A stretch of 64,000 nucleotides of DNA from Mycolicibacterium hippocampi (GCF_010723735.1 NZ_BLLB01000002.1:1860001-1924000), one strand, 5' to 3'. Positions 30,361 through 39,196 are shown, numbered from the stretch's first letter. The notes: a model not told the origin generated them from the letters alone. Translations and numbers: made by a program.

Positions 30361-30429
30361 CGCAATCAATCAACGGATATTGCGTGGCCGGGCGCTGTTC
30401 ATTGCGTGACACGGCTGATTGTGTATGTT
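30361..30429. promoter_or_regulatory. divergent Lrp-type control region
   Basis: CGCAAT (30361-30366) and ATTGCG (30379-30384) form an inverted repeat, and a second ATTGCG (30401-30406) lies exactly 22 bases further, two helical turns. This spacing suits stacked Lrp dimers. A possible promoter for the regulator gene is TTGCGT (30402-30407), 16 bases, TATGTT (30424-30429). Confidence 0.45.
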
Positions 30430-30447
30430 TGTTGCGCAGGAGGAGTC

Positions 30448-30894
30448 ATGGACCGTCTCGACGAGCTGGACGAGCGCATTCTGACCGAACTGGCCGAGCA
30501 TGCCCGCGCGACGTTCGCCGAGATCGGACAGCGGGTGAATCTGTCGGCACCTGCGGTCAAGCGGCGGGTGGACCGGATGCTCGACAGCGGGGTGATCCGG
30601 GGCTTCACCACCGTTGTCGACCGCAACGCGCTCGGCTGGACCACCGAGGCCTATGTCCAGGTGTACTGCCACGGCACGATCGCGCCTGATGAGCTGCGTG
30701 CGGCCTGGCAGGACATCCCCGAGGTCGTGAGTGCGGCAACGGTCACCGGCACGTCTGACGCGGTGCTGCACGTGTTGGCCCGCGACATGCGCCACCTCGA
30801 GGAGGCTCTCGAGCGGATCCGTGCTTCAGCCGACATCGAGCGCAGCGAGAGCATCGTGGTGCTGTCCAATCTCATCGACCGTGCTCCGGGTTGA
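30448..30894 (+). CDS. Lrp/AsnC-family transcriptional regulator
   Basis: The protein has 148 residues from the ATG at 30448 with AGGAGG upstream. The N-terminal helix-turn-helix (DELDERILTELAEHARATFAEIGQRVNLSAPAVKRRVDRM, spread over residues 4-43) precedes the RAM ligand domain (TEAYVQVYCHG...VVSAATVTGTSDAVLHVLARDMRHLEEAL). Divergent placement next to ddaH-rocD implies that it senses arginine, ornithine or a related amino acid and controls that operon. Confidence 0.9.
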   Translation: MDRLDELDERILTELAEHARATFAEIGQRVNLSAPAVKRRVDRMLDSGVIRGFTTVVDRNALGWTTEAYVQVYCHGTIAPDELRAAWQDIPEVVSAATVTGTSDAVLHVLARDMRHLEEALERIRASADIERSESIVVLSNLIDRAPG

Positions 30895-30964
30895 GAGCCG
30901 TCCCGGGACGCCGAACCTGTGGGGTGGCGCACATCGCCGCGGGCCGATCGTGTAGAACACCCAA

Positions 30965-32140
30965 GTGACCACATCAGGAGGCGTCGTGATCGTCGGCGGC
31001 GGGCTGGCCGCTGCCCGCACGGCCGAGCAACTGCGTCGTTCCGAGTACGCCGGAGCCATCACGATCGTCAGCGATGAGGAGCATCTGCCATACGACCGGC
31101 CGCCGCTGTCGAAAGAAGTGCTGCGCTCGGAGACCGATGACGTCACCCTCAAGCCTGCCGAATTCTATGCCGAGAAGGACATCACGGTGCTGCTCGGTAA
31201 TGGGGCCAGGTCGCTGGACACGGCGGCCCAGACCTTGACCCTGGCCGACGGCAGCGAGCTGGGCTACGACGAGCTGATCATCGCGACAGGCCTGCTGCCC
31301 AAACGTATTTCGTCGTTCCCGGATCTGGAGGGCATCTTCGTCCTGCGTTCGATGGACGAGAGCCTCGCGTTGCGCAAGGCCGCGGGCGCGGCCCGCCGCG
31401 CGGTGGTGATCGGCGCAGGTTTCATCGGCTGTGAGGTGGCCGCCAGCATGCGCGGCCTCGGGGTGGACGTGGTGCTGGTCGAGCCGCAGCCGGCGCCGCT
31501 GGCGTCGGTGCTGGGCGAGCAGATCGGCGGGTTGGTCACCCGGCTGCACCGCGACGAGGGCGTCGATGTGCGGTGCGGCGTGGGTGTCACCGAGGTCTCC
31601 GGTGAGGGCCGGGTGCAGAAGGTCACCCTCGGTGACGGCACCGAACTCGATGCCGATCTCGTGGTCGTCGGAATCGGCTCCCGTCCGGCGACCGAGTGGC
31701 TCGACGGCAGCGGTATCACGGTCGACAACGGCGTGGTCTGTGACGACGCGGGTCGGGCCAGCGCCCCACACGTCTGGGCCATCGGGGACGTGGCGTCCTG
31801 GCGTGACACCGTGGGAGGCCAAGTCCGAGTTGAACATTGGAGCAATGTCGCCGACCAGGCGCGGGCGTTGGTGCCTGCGCTGCTCGGTCAGGATGCGCCT
31901 GCCACCGTGTCGGTCCCGTACTTCTGGAGCGATCAGTACGACGTCAAGATCCAATGTCTGGGCGAGCCCGAGGCCACCGACACCGTGCACATCGTCGAGG
32001 ACGACGGCCGCAAGTTCCTGGCGTACTACGAACGTGACGGCGTTGTCGTCGGGGTCGTCGGGGGCGGGATGCCGGGCAAGGTGATGAAAGCCCGGTCGAA
32101 GATCGCCGCGGGTGCACCGATCGCCGACGTCCTGGGGTAG
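30965..32140 (+). CDS. NAD(P)H-dependent ferredoxin reductase
   Basis: The protein has 391 residues from a GTG. Two Rossmann folds are present: FAD motif VVIVGGGLAAARTAEQLR at the N-terminus and NAD motif VVIGAGFIGCEVAASMRGLG near residue 145, with the conserved FAD segment ASAPHVWAIGDVASW near residue 265. It resembles rubredoxin/ferredoxin reductases of P450 and dioxygenase systems. It corresponds to Rv0688, next to the mycofactocin SDR, and may supply electrons to the cytochrome P450 at 45-46 kb, though that is inference. Confidence 0.9.
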   Translation: MTTSGGVVIVGGGLAAARTAEQLRRSEYAGAITIVSDEEHLPYDRPPLSKEVLRSETDDVTLKPAEFYAEKDITVLLGNGARSLDTAAQTLTLADGSELGYDELIIATGLLPKRISSFPDLEGIFVLRSMDESLALRKAAGAARRAVVIGAGFIGCEVAASMRGLGVDVVLVEPQPAPLASVLGEQIGGLVTRLHRDEGVDVRCGVGVTEVSGEGRVQKVTLGDGTELDADLVVVGIGSRPATEWLDGSGITVDNGVVCDDAGRASAPHVWAIGDVASWRDTVGGQVRVEHWSNVADQARALVPALLGQDAPATVSVPYFWSDQYDVKIQCLGEPEATDTVHIVEDDGRKFLAYYERDGVVVGVVGGGMPGKVMKARSKIAAGAPIADVLG

Positions 32141-32186
32141 CGCCTACCCGTTGGGATTACTGAGGCCGCGTGTCGGTGGCTGGTCG

Positions 32187-32202
32187 TAGAATCGCACACA
32201 TG
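32187..32202 (+). promoter_or_regulatory. -10 element and leaderless start of the 13E12 gene
   Basis: TAGAAT (32187-32192) ends seven bases before the ATG at 32200, the spacing expected if transcription starts on the A of the start codon. No ribosome site is present. Confidence 0.55.
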
Positions 32203-33741
32203 TTCGATTCGATGTTCGACCACGTGGATGATGACGCGTTGGTGGGTGAGATCGAGCAGTTGGCCCGGGAGGAGGCCAAGGTCGCGGCGCGGCGGCTGGC
32301 CGCGATCGCGGAGTTGGTGCATCGCAGTGTCGGTGAGGATGACGAGCGGGCCCGGTGGGCGGTGGATCCGTGGAGCCACACCGCCGCGCGGCTGGCCGCA
32401 GCGTTGGGTGTGGGGCAGCGGCGGGCCTCGGGGCAGATGCGGATCGCGATGGCGTTGCGGGATCGCCTTCCGGCGGTGGCGGCACTGTTTGGCCAGGGGT
32501 TGATCGGTGCGCGGCTGATCTCGGAGATCACCTGGCGGACCCAGCTTGTCGACAACGACGAGTTGATCGCGTTGATCGACACCGAACTGGCCGACAAAGC
32601 AGTGCGGTGGGGAACGCTGTCCGAAGGCCAGTTGGATCGGGCGATCGACGCGGTGATCGAACGGTATGACCCCGACGGGGTACGCCGCGCCAAAGACGCT
32701 GTCCGGACCCGCGATTTCCACATCGGGGCATGTGAGGACACCAACGAGATCACCGTGGTGTGGGGCCGGTTGACGCCCACCGACGCCGCGGCGTTGCGTC
32801 GGCGGATCACCGTGATGGTGGCCGGGCTGTGTGCTGATGATCCGCGCAGCGCCGGTGAACGCTGGGCCGATGCGGTGGGCGCGCTCGGGCATGGCAACAC
32901 GGTGCTGGCGTGTCGGTGCGGCGGCGCGCAGTGCCCGTCCGCGCAGCCGGCGCCGGCCTCGGCGGTCGCGATCCGGGTGATCGCCGACCAGGCCGCCGTC
33001 GACGCTGCCCGGCGACTGATCGCCGCCGAGGACGCCGCACACGCCCAGGCCAAGACGAAGGCCGCCAAGACCGAACCCGAACCCGCCGAGCCCCCACCGG
33101 ACCCCGAGACGACGCCCCCGCAGGATGCTGAGCCGCCGCGGCTGTCCGATGCAGGGGTGGCGGTGTTGCCGGGGCGCGGGGTGATCCCGACGCCGGTGCT
33201 GGCCGAGGCGATCCGGGGTGGCGCGAAAGTCAACCCGTTGTGGCTGCCCGGCCCGGACCCCGAACCGCAGTACCGGCCCTCGGCGCGGTTGGCGGAGTTC
33301 ATCCGGGTCCGGGACATGTTCTGCCGCTTCCCGGGCTGTGATGTGCCCGCCGACCGCTGCGACATCGACCACGTGAACCCCTGGCCACACGGTCCGACCC
33401 ATCCGTCGAACCTGAACTGCAAATGCCGAACCCATCACCTGATCAAAACCTTCTGGGGCGGACCGGGCGGCTGGCGCGATACGCAGCGCCCGGACGGCAC
33501 GGTGATCTGGACAGCCCCCGACGGGCGGACCTACACCACCCGCCCGGGCAGCACCCTGTTCTTCCCCGCCTGCACCCTGATCACTGCCGACCTGCCGCCC
33601 CCCACCTCAGACCCGCCGGCCGCCGCTACCCGGTCGATGATGATGCCCCGCCGACGCCGCATCCGCGCCGCCGACAACGCCACACGCATCAAAACCGAAC
33701 GCGCACAAAACAACCCGGGACCTCAGAGCTCCCCGAGATAG
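32200..33741 (+). CDS. 13E12-family DUF222/HNH endonuclease-like protein
   Basis: The protein has 513 residues from the ATG at 32200; a GTG at 32170 would add ten residues. The N-terminal DUF222 region covers about residues 1-270, followed by a Pro/Glu/Lys-rich linker (TKAAKTEPEPAEPPPDPETT) and a C-terminal HNH domain: CRFPGCDVPADRCDIDHV, then CKCRTHHLIKTFWGG, with metal and catalytic residues intact. The family is repeated in mycobacterial genomes and associated with the REP13E12 repeat and phage integration. It may be a nuclease or a remnant of mobile DNA. Its end overlaps that of the convergent VOC gene by 19 bases. Confidence 0.88.
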   Translation: MFDSMFDHVDDDALVGEIEQLAREEAKVAARRLAAIAELVHRSVGEDDERARWAVDPWSHTAARLAAALGVGQRRASGQMRIAMALRDRLPAVAALFGQGLIGARLISEITWRTQLVDNDELIALIDTELADKAVRWGTLSEGQLDRAIDAVIERYDPDGVRRAKDAVRTRDFHIGACEDTNEITVVWGRLTPTDAAALRRRITVMVAGLCADDPRSAGERWADAVGALGHGNTVLACRCGGAQCPSAQPAPASAVAIRVIADQAAVDAARRLIAAEDAAHAQAKTKAAKTEPEPAEPPPDPETTPPQDAEPPRLSDAGVAVLPGRGVIPTPVLAEAIRGGAKVNPLWLPGPDPEPQYRPSARLAEFIRVRDMFCRFPGCDVPADRCDIDHVNPWPHGPTHPSNLNCKCRTHHLIKTFWGGPGGWRDTQRPDGTVIWTAPDGRTYTTRPGSTLFFPACTLITADLPPPTSDPPAAATRSMMMPRRRRIRAADNATRIKTERAQNNPGPQSSPR

Positions 33742-35060
33742 AACCGGGTCCCCTGGTCGTCGGTGCACAGCGCCGACATCCCGTAGGGCTGACGTGACGG
33801 TTCGTCGATCACGGAACCGCCCGCCTCACGCACCCGCGCGACCGCGGCGTCGATGTCCTCGACCGTCCACATCGGTACGGTCACCGGCGCGTCATTGCCG
33901 CCCGCGACCCCGGCCATCGGGTGAGTCGGTGCGATCTGCCAGCCGTCCTGGACGTGTCCGGGTTCGAACGACCAGAACAGCAGGCGGCTGTAGAACGCCT
34001 TGAATGCGTCCGAATTCGGCACCTGGTAAGTGATGTAGGACAGCTCGCCGTGCCCGCCCCCGTTGAGCTCGGGCCGGGGTTGACCGGGAGTCGGCTCGAA
34101 CACCGCGAACTCGTTTCCCTGTGGGTCGGTGGCCCCGAGCACGGTTCCGAAGTCGAATTGCTCGACCTCGTGGACGGCGCCTCCGGCGCCGACGATGCTC
34201 TCGCGCGCGCCGGCCAGGTCGGTCACCGCGTAGCAGCAGAACAGCGTGTGGCGGTCGGCCGCTGGGAAGATCCCGATGCGCTGACCGGTATTGGTGACCA
34301 TGCGCGTCGCGGGGTCGTAGATCCAGCCGAGTACCCGCCCGTAGAACGCCGCCGCACGATCGGCGTCGGGCGTCCACACCGAGACATAGCCGACGTCACC
34401 GTGCTGGATCGGGACGGGCGACCCGGCCGTCGGGCCGGTGAGCATCCAACGGTGACCGAACGGATCCACGAGCGCGGCGCCCCGGCTGCCGTGGTCTTCG
34501 TATGGTTCGCGCTGTACATCCGCGCCGTGCGCCCTGGCTCGCTCGAGGGTTTCGTCCGTATCGGCCACCGGAAGCAACAGGCTCACCGAAGCATGTTGCG
34601 GAGAAGGGGCTTTCAGGCCGAGCTCGGGGTACTCGTCGGCCAGGTACAACATCCCGCCGGAGATGGCCAGCTCGGCGTGGCCGATGCGGCCGTCGTCCAT
34701 TTCGATCGGGTCGCCGACGAGTACGGCGCCGAAGGCGTCGGTGTACCAGCGGATGGCGGCGCGGGCGTCGGCGACGGCGAGGTAGGGGACCGCGGCGGGC
34801 CGCGGTGAGGATGTGGCGGCGGGCCGCGGCGAGGATGTGGCGGCGGGCCGCGGCGAGGATGTGGCGGCGGGCCGCGTCAGTTCGGCGAGGGCCGTATCGG
34901 TGCCACTCATGATCACTCCTTGTGTTCGATCTGGTTGCTGTTCAAACAATTTCGCGGCTGCTTCGAGGCGCGCGCGCAGTCGGGAGGCGAAGGCCGGATC
35001 CGGTTCCGCCGGAAGGTCTGCGCCGCGAAGCGCGTCCAGGGGATCGTGGTGGTTGTTCAC
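33723..35060 (-). CDS. VOC (glyoxalase/bleomycin-resistance fold) protein with sigma-factor-linked N-terminus
   Basis: The protein has 445 residues from the GTG at 35060, which overlaps the sigma-factor stop (GTGA) and has GGAGGG upstream. The N-terminal 50 residues (DPLDALRGADLPAEPDPAFASRLRARL) form a short helical tail. A second good start, ATG at 34910 with AAGGAGTG, would give a 395-residue form. Then come three 8-residue repeats (RPAATSSP) and three VOC modules beginning PYLAVADARAAIRWY, YVSVWTPDADRAAAFY and YITYQVPNSDAFKAFY. VOC modules bind metals or small molecules and work in pairs. Being coupled to an ECF sigma gene suggests it is a detoxification or sensing partner. Function unknown. 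Confidence 0.78.
   Translation of the reverse strand: MNNHHDPLDALRGADLPAEPDPAFASRLRARLEAAAKLFEQQPDRTQGVIMSGTDTALAELTRPAATSSPRPAATSSPRPAATSSPRPAAVPYLAVADARAAIRWYTDAFGAVLVGDPIEMDDGRIGHAELAISGGMLYLADEYPELGLKAPSPQHASVSLLLPVADTDETLERARAHGADVQREPYEDHGSRGAALVDPFGHRWMLTGPTAGSPVPIQHGDVGYVSVWTPDADRAAAFYGRVLGWIYDPATRMVTNTGQRIGIFPAADRHTLFCCYAVTDLAGARESIVGAGGAVHEVEQFDFGTVLGATDPQGNEFAVFEPTPGQPRPELNGGGHGELSYITYQVPNSDAFKAFYSRLLFWSFEPGHVQDGWQIAPTHPMAGVAGGNDAPVTVPMWTVEDIDAAVARVREAGGSVIDEPSRQPYGMSALCTDDQGTRFYLGEL
34789..34877 (-). repeat. 24-bp in-frame tandem repeat
   Basis: The unit GTGGCGGCGGGCCGCGGCGAGGAT-like, 24 bases long, is present about 3.7 times. Because 24 is a multiple of three it adds the octapeptide RPAATSSP per copy in the VOC protein linker. 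The two central copies are identical. The number of copies is likely to vary between strains. Confidence 0.8.
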
Positions 35061-35581
35061 GACATCCCTCCTTCCGGTGACGGGTACTGCGCCCGGAACG
35101 CTCTGCGGGCCCGAACGAGCAGTGCTTCGGTGGCATGGACGGTGCGCCCGATCAGCTCGGCGCACTCCGGCACCGAGCAGTCGTCCAGATAGCGCAGTGC
35201 CAATACCGTGCGGTGGTGTTCGGGCAGGCGGGCGAGAACGTGTTCGGCGACGATGCGATCCAGTTCGGCGTCCCAGCCGTCAGCAGGATCAACCGCCTCG
35301 GGCAACTCGGCCATCGGCACCGAGAACCGGTCGTGGCGTCTGCGGTAGTGGTCGGCCAGTTTGTGGCGTGCCACCCCGATCAGCCACGGCACCGTGAGCG
35401 GTGGCGGTGTGTCCTTCCTGGCAGCGTCCATGGCCGCCAGGAAGGTCTCCGAGGTCAGGTCCTCGGCCGTTCCACGGTCACCGCAGCGCCTGGCGAAGTA
35501 TCCGTATACGGCCGGCAGAGCTTCGTCGTAGAGCGCTAGCAGTGCTCGTGGAGCGTTGTCACCATTCGGTTCGCCGCTCAC
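35057..35581 (-). CDS. ECF RNA polymerase sigma factor
   Basis: The protein has 174 residues with sigma region 2 (LYDEALPAVYGYFARRCGDRGTAEDLTSETF, residues about 16-46, and PWLIGVARHKLADHYRR) and region 4 (LARLPEHHRTVLALRYLDDCSVPECAELIGRTVHATEALLVRARRAF, about residues 118-164). It lacks an adjacent anti-sigma gene; instead its stop overlaps the start of a VOC protein gene. It therefore probably belongs to the ECF groups without a classical anti-sigma factor. The unit lies four bases from mftR on the same strand, so mftR, sigma and VOC genes could be co-transcribed. Confidence 0.88.
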   Translation of the reverse strand: MSGEPNGDNAPRALLALYDEALPAVYGYFARRCGDRGTAEDLTSETFLAAMDAARKDTPPPLTVPWLIGVARHKLADHYRRRHDRFSVPMAELPEAVDPADGWDAELDRIVAEHVLARLPEHHRTVLALRYLDDCSVPECAELIGRTVHATEALLVRARRAFRAQYPSPEGGMS

Positions 35582-35585
35582 ACCC

Positions 35586-36230
35586 TTATCGTCGCCGTTG
35601 GTGCCCGGACTCCGACACCCCGATTTCCAGACCGGTCAGGCCGGGGGCGAGCATGTCGAACGCATCGCCCAGTGCGTCGGGCAGTGACGCCTTCTCGTCT
35701 TCGAGCCAGTGCCCGTAGGCGGCAAGCGCCACGCCGAGCATGGTCCACGCCACCGTCTGTGGCACCAGATCCGTCGGTGCCACGCCCATCCGACCTGCCA
35801 CGAAGGCGGCCACCACGGCACGCCAGCCGGCGTACATCGTCATCGAATACGCCTGTAAAGCTTCGGTTTCCAGGATCAGACGCATCCGTTGGCGGTGCCG
35901 ATCGGGGTCGTCGAACTCGTTGAACGCGAGCAGGGCGGTGCGCAGCGCCTCGCGGATGGGTACGTCAGGGTCCAGGTCGGCCAGCAACGTGCGCATGTTG
36001 TGCAGGTGGGCGTCGAAATCGCCCCACGGCAGCGCGCTCTTGGAGGGGTAGTACCGAAACAGCGTGCGGCGGGCGATCCCCGCGGCGGTCGCGACGTCGT
36101 CGACGCTGACGTCATCGAACCCGCGCGCCATGAACAGGTCGATCGCGACGTCGCTGATGTGTTCCCAGCTCGTCGATCGTCGCCGGCCCACGCGCCCCTT
36201 CACTGCGTCCACCGGAATCCGCCCTTCCAT
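35586..36230 (-). CDS. mftR: mycofactocin system TetR-family regulator MftR
   Basis: The protein has 214 residues from the ATG at 36230; a GTG at 36212 behind GGAAGGGCGG is an alternative. The helix-turn-helix is [48 protein letters not shown] (read over residues 20-66). Divergent placement immediately before mftA and strong family resemblance identify it as MftR (Rv0691c), reported to bind long-chain acyl-CoAs and repress the mft genes. Control of the downstream sigma/VOC genes by read-through is possible. Confidence 0.9.
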   Translation of the reverse strand: MEGRIPVDAVKGRVGRRRSTSWEHISDVAIDLFMARGFDDVSVDDVATAAGIARRTLFRYYPSKSALPWGDFDAHLHNMRTLLADLDPDVPIREALRTALLAFNEFDDPDRHRQRMRLILETEALQAYSMTMYAGWRAVVAAFVAGRMGVAPTDLVPQTVAWTMLGVALAAYGHWLEDEKASLPDALGDAFDMLAPGLTGLEIGVSESGHQRRR

Positions 36231-36316
36231 TTAGGCACCCGATGCCATATTGTTGCGACCTGGATCACAAATGTCGAGACCCTATCCGGGGATCGCATCG
36301 GAGAAAGGTGAGATCA
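36231..36316. promoter_or_regulatory. mftR-mftA divergent promoter region
   Basis: This 86-base gap holds a TATTGT -10-like hexamer (36248-36253) on the forward strand and an imperfect inverted repeat (CGAGACCC TATCC GGGGATCG, 36275-36295) that could be the MftR operator. A GATGC/GCATC long-range pair frames it. The mftA ribosome site is AAAGGTGAG. No -35 box is convincing. Confidence 0.4.
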
Positions 36317-36409
36317 ATGGAGCCGAATCAGAATGTGGAGACCGAGGAGATGGTCACCGAGAGCCTGGTCGAGGAGGTCTCGATCGACGGGATGTGCGGG
36401 GTCTACTGA
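36317..36409 (+). CDS. mftA: mycofactocin precursor peptide MftA
   Basis: This is a 30-codon gene with ATG at 36317. The peptide starts MEPNQNVETEEMVTESLVEE and ends VSIDGMCGVY, the family hallmark. The C-terminal Val-Tyr becomes the cofactor core: MftC decarboxylates and cyclises it and MftE releases it. The acidic leader is what MftB binds. It is a ribosomally made, post-translationally modified peptide. Confidence 0.97.
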   Translation: MEPNQNVETEEMVTESLVEEVSIDGMCGVY

Positions 36410-36411
36410 CC

Positions 36412-36708
36412 GTGGTTGCGCCGATGACGGAGACTGGCTTCGACCCGGACCTGCGCTGGCGGCTGCACCCGCAGGTGGCGGTGCGGCCCGAACCTTTCGG
36501 CGCGCTGCTGTACCACTTCGGTACGCGCAAGCTCTCTTTCTTGAAGAACCGGACGATCGTCGAGGTGATCAACTCGCTGGGTGATCACCCCGACGTTCGA
36601 TCCGCCTGCCGCGCCGCGGGAGTCGACGATGCGGCTCAGGCGCCCTACGTACACGCGCTAGGCGTGCTGGCACAGTCCCAGATGCTGGTGCGCGAGGAGG
36701 CCCCATGA
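36412..36708 (+). CDS. mftB: mycofactocin precursor-binding chaperone MftB
   Basis: The protein has 98 residues from the GTG at 36412, two bases after mftA; an ATG at 36424 gives 94. The conserved core is WRLHPQVAVRPEPFGALLY, followed by HFGTRKLSFLKNRTIVEV. It adopts the RiPP recognition element fold and presents MftA to MftC. It overlaps mftC by four bases (ATGA). Confidence 0.95.
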   Translation: MVAPMTETGFDPDLRWRLHPQVAVRPEPFGALLYHFGTRKLSFLKNRTIVEVINSLGDHPDVRSACRAAGVDDAAQAPYVHALGVLAQSQMLVREEAP

Positions 36709-37931
36709 CCACAGTTGAATCGGCGCCCGCGCCGGCTATGCAACCCGTGCCCCGTCTCGTCGATCAGTTCGAGCATGGTCTCGATGCGCCGATCTGCCTG
36801 ACGTGGGAGTTGACCTACGCCTGCAACCTGTCCTGCGTGCACTGCCTTTCCTCCTCGGGCAAACGGGACCCGCGCGAGCTGTCCACCGAGCAGTGCAAAG
36901 ACATCATCGACGAGCTGGAACGCATGCAGGTGTTCTACGTGAACATCGGCGGCGGCGAACCCACTGTGCGGTCGGACTTCTGGGAACTCGTCGACTACGC
37001 GACCGCCCACCACGTGGGCGTGAAATTCTCCACGAACGGCGTCCGGATCACCCCCGAGGTCGCCGCCAAACTGGCCGCCAGCGACTACGTCGACGTGCAG
37101 ATCTCGCTGGACGGCGCCACCGCGGAGGTCAACGACGCGGTGCGCGGTCCCGGCTCCTTCGCGATGGCGATGCGCGCCCTGGAGAACCTGCGGGACGCCG
37201 GCTTCTCCGACGCCAAGATCTCCGTGGTGGTGACCCGCCACAACGTCGACCAGCTCGATGACTTCAAGGCGCTGGCCGACACCTACGGCGCGACGCTGCG
37301 CATCACCCGACTGCGGCCGTCGGGCCGTGGTGCCGACGTGTGGGACGAACTACACCCCACGTCCGCCCAGCAGGTGCAGCTGTACGACTGGCTGGTGGCC
37401 AACGGTGAGCGGGTGCTCACCGGTGACTCGTTCTTCCATCTCTCCGGGCTGGGTGAGCCCGGCGCGCTGGCCGGGCTGAACCTGTGCGGCGCGGGCCGGG
37501 TGGTCTGCCTGATCGATCCGGTGGGCGACGTCTATGCCTGTCCGTTCGCCATCCACGACACGTTCCTGGCCGGGAATGTGCTGGCGGACAACGGCTTTGG
37601 GGCTGGCTTTCAGAGCGTCTGGCAGAACTCCCCGCTGTTCCGCGAGCTGCGGGAGCCGCAGTCGGCCGGCGCGTGCGGGAGCTGCGGGCACTACGACAGT
37701 TGCCGCGGTGGCTGCATGGCGGCCAAGTTCTTCACCGGATTGCCGCTGGACGGCCCGGACCCCGAATGTGTGCAGGGTTACGGTGAACCGGCGCTGGCCC
37801 GCGAGCGGGACAAGCCCAAGTCCAGCGTCGACCACTCCCGCACCGGGAACCGCAAGAAGCCGTCGGGTCCCGTCCCGCTCACCCTGCTGAGCGCTCCGCC
37901 CAAGAAATTCTGCAACGAGAGTCCTGTGTAA
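36705..37931 (+). CDS. mftC: mycofactocin radical SAM maturase MftC
   Basis: The protein has 408 residues. The radical-SAM cluster motif YACNLSCVHC gives Cys40, Cys44 and Cys47. The SPASM-type C-terminus has LNLCGAGRVVCLIDPVGDVYACPF and ACGSCGHYDSCRGGC for auxiliary clusters. It catalyses oxidative decarboxylation of the MftA C-terminal Tyr and then carbon-carbon bond formation to Val. The C-terminal 60 residues are basic and variable. mftD starts three bases after its stop. Confidence 0.97.
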   Translation: MTTVESAPAPAMQPVPRLVDQFEHGLDAPICLTWELTYACNLSCVHCLSSSGKRDPRELSTEQCKDIIDELERMQVFYVNIGGGEPTVRSDFWELVDYATAHHVGVKFSTNGVRITPEVAAKLAASDYVDVQISLDGATAEVNDAVRGPGSFAMAMRALENLRDAGFSDAKISVVVTRHNVDQLDDFKALADTYGATLRITRLRPSGRGADVWDELHPTSAQQVQLYDWLVANGERVLTGDSFFHLSGLGEPGALAGLNLCGAGRVVCLIDPVGDVYACPFAIHDTFLAGNVLADNGFGAGFQSVWQNSPLFRELREPQSAGACGSCGHYDSCRGGCMAAKFFTGLPLDGPDPECVQGYGEPALARERDKPKSSVDHSRTGNRKKPSGPVPLTLLSAPPKKFCNESPV

Positions 37932-37934
37932 CCC

Positions 37935-39110
37935 ATGGCACGTGACAAATGGTTCGAAACCGTCGCCATCGCCCAGCAGCGGGCGAAGAAGCGGCTGCCC
38001 AGGTCCGCGTACCTGTCGCTGGTGTCCGCCAGCGAGAAGGGCGTGACGGTCTCCGACAACGTCGAGTCGTTCGCACAGCTGGGCTTCGCGCCCCATGTCA
38101 TCGGCGCCACCGAGAAGCGGGATATGGCGACAACGGTGATGGGCCAGGATGTTTCGATGCCGGTCATCATCTCTCCGACCGGTGTGCAGGCCATCGATCC
38201 CGATGGTGAGGTGGCGGTGGCGCGGGCCGCAGCCGCGCGGGGAACGGCGATGGGGCTGTCGTCGTTCGCCAGCAAGCCGATGGAGGAAGTGACCGCGGTC
38301 AACGACAAGGTCTTCTTCCAGATCTACTGGCTGGGCAGCCGCGACGAGATCCTGGCGCGGATGGAGCGCGCCAGGGCAGCCGGAGCCGTCGGCCTGATCC
38401 TGACCACCGACTGGAGCTTCTCCCACGGCCGGGACTGGGGCAGCCCGAAGATCCCCGAGCAGATGGACCTCGCCACCATGGTGCGGATGTTCCCCGAGGT
38501 GGTGACCAAGCCGAGCTGGCTGTGGAGCTTCGGCAAGGGCCTGCGGCCACCGGCCCTGCGGGTGCCCAATCAGGCCACCCGCGGTGAGGCCGGCCCCACC
38601 TTCTTCGAGGCCTACGGGCAGTGGATGGGCACCCCACCGCCCACCTGGGAGGACGTCGCCTGGCTGCGTGAGCAGTGGGGCGGGCAGTTCCTGCTCAAGG
38701 GAACGGTACGTGTCGACGACGCCAAACGCGCTGTCGATGCTGGCGTTTCAGCGATCACCGTGTCCAACCACGGTGGCAACAACCTGGACGGCACCCCGGC
38801 GGCGATTCGGTGCCTGCCCGCCATCGCCGACGCGGTGGGCGACCAGATCGAGGTTTTGCTGGACGGTGGGATCCGGCGCGGTAGCGACGTGGTCAAGGCC
38901 GTCGCGATGGGCGCCAGGGCGGTGATGATCGGCCGGGCGTATCTGTGGGGTCTGGCCGCCAACGGCCAGGCCGGCGTGGAGAACGTGCTCGACATCATGC
39001 GGGGCGGTATCGACTCGGCATTGATGGGGCTTGGCAAATCTTCCATCCACGAATTGACGCGCGAGGACATTCTGATACCGGACGACTTCACCCGCACTCT
39101 CGGGGTCTGA
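37935..39110 (+). CDS. mftD: mycofactocin FMN-dependent oxidase MftD
   Basis: The protein has 391 residues of the alpha-hydroxyacid-oxidase/FMN-dehydrogenase family. The active-site motif VSNHGGNNLDGTPAAI carries the catalytic His, and LDGGIRRGSDVVKAVAMGARAVMIGR binds the FMN phosphate. It was earlier named lldD1 for its similarity to lactate dehydrogenase. In the pathway it deaminates the released Val-Tyr ring to the redox-active dione (premycofactocin). Confidence 0.95.
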   Translation: MARDKWFETVAIAQQRAKKRLPRSAYLSLVSASEKGVTVSDNVESFAQLGFAPHVIGATEKRDMATTVMGQDVSMPVIISPTGVQAIDPDGEVAVARAAAARGTAMGLSSFASKPMEEVTAVNDKVFFQIYWLGSRDEILARMERARAAGAVGLILTTDWSFSHGRDWGSPKIPEQMDLATMVRMFPEVVTKPSWLWSFGKGLRPPALRVPNQATRGEAGPTFFEAYGQWMGTPPPTWEDVAWLREQWGGQFLLKGTVRVDDAKRAVDAGVSAITVSNHGGNNLDGTPAAIRCLPAIADAVGDQIEVLLDGGIRRGSDVVKAVAMGARAVMIGRAYLWGLAANGQAGVENVLDIMRGGIDSALMGLGKSSIHELTREDILIPDDFTRTLGV

Positions 39111-39196
39111 ACGCCTGGTACGGGCGTGGCGCAGGGGGCTGGCGTGAACCCCGCGCGGATGGCGGGGACGGAACTCCGGAAATCAATTGCCACGCA

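Noticed and set aside
30951..30966. TAGAACAC before the ferredoxin reductase as a second KstR site.
   Set aside because: Only a half-site is present; the second half (CCAAGT) does not match GTTNNA.
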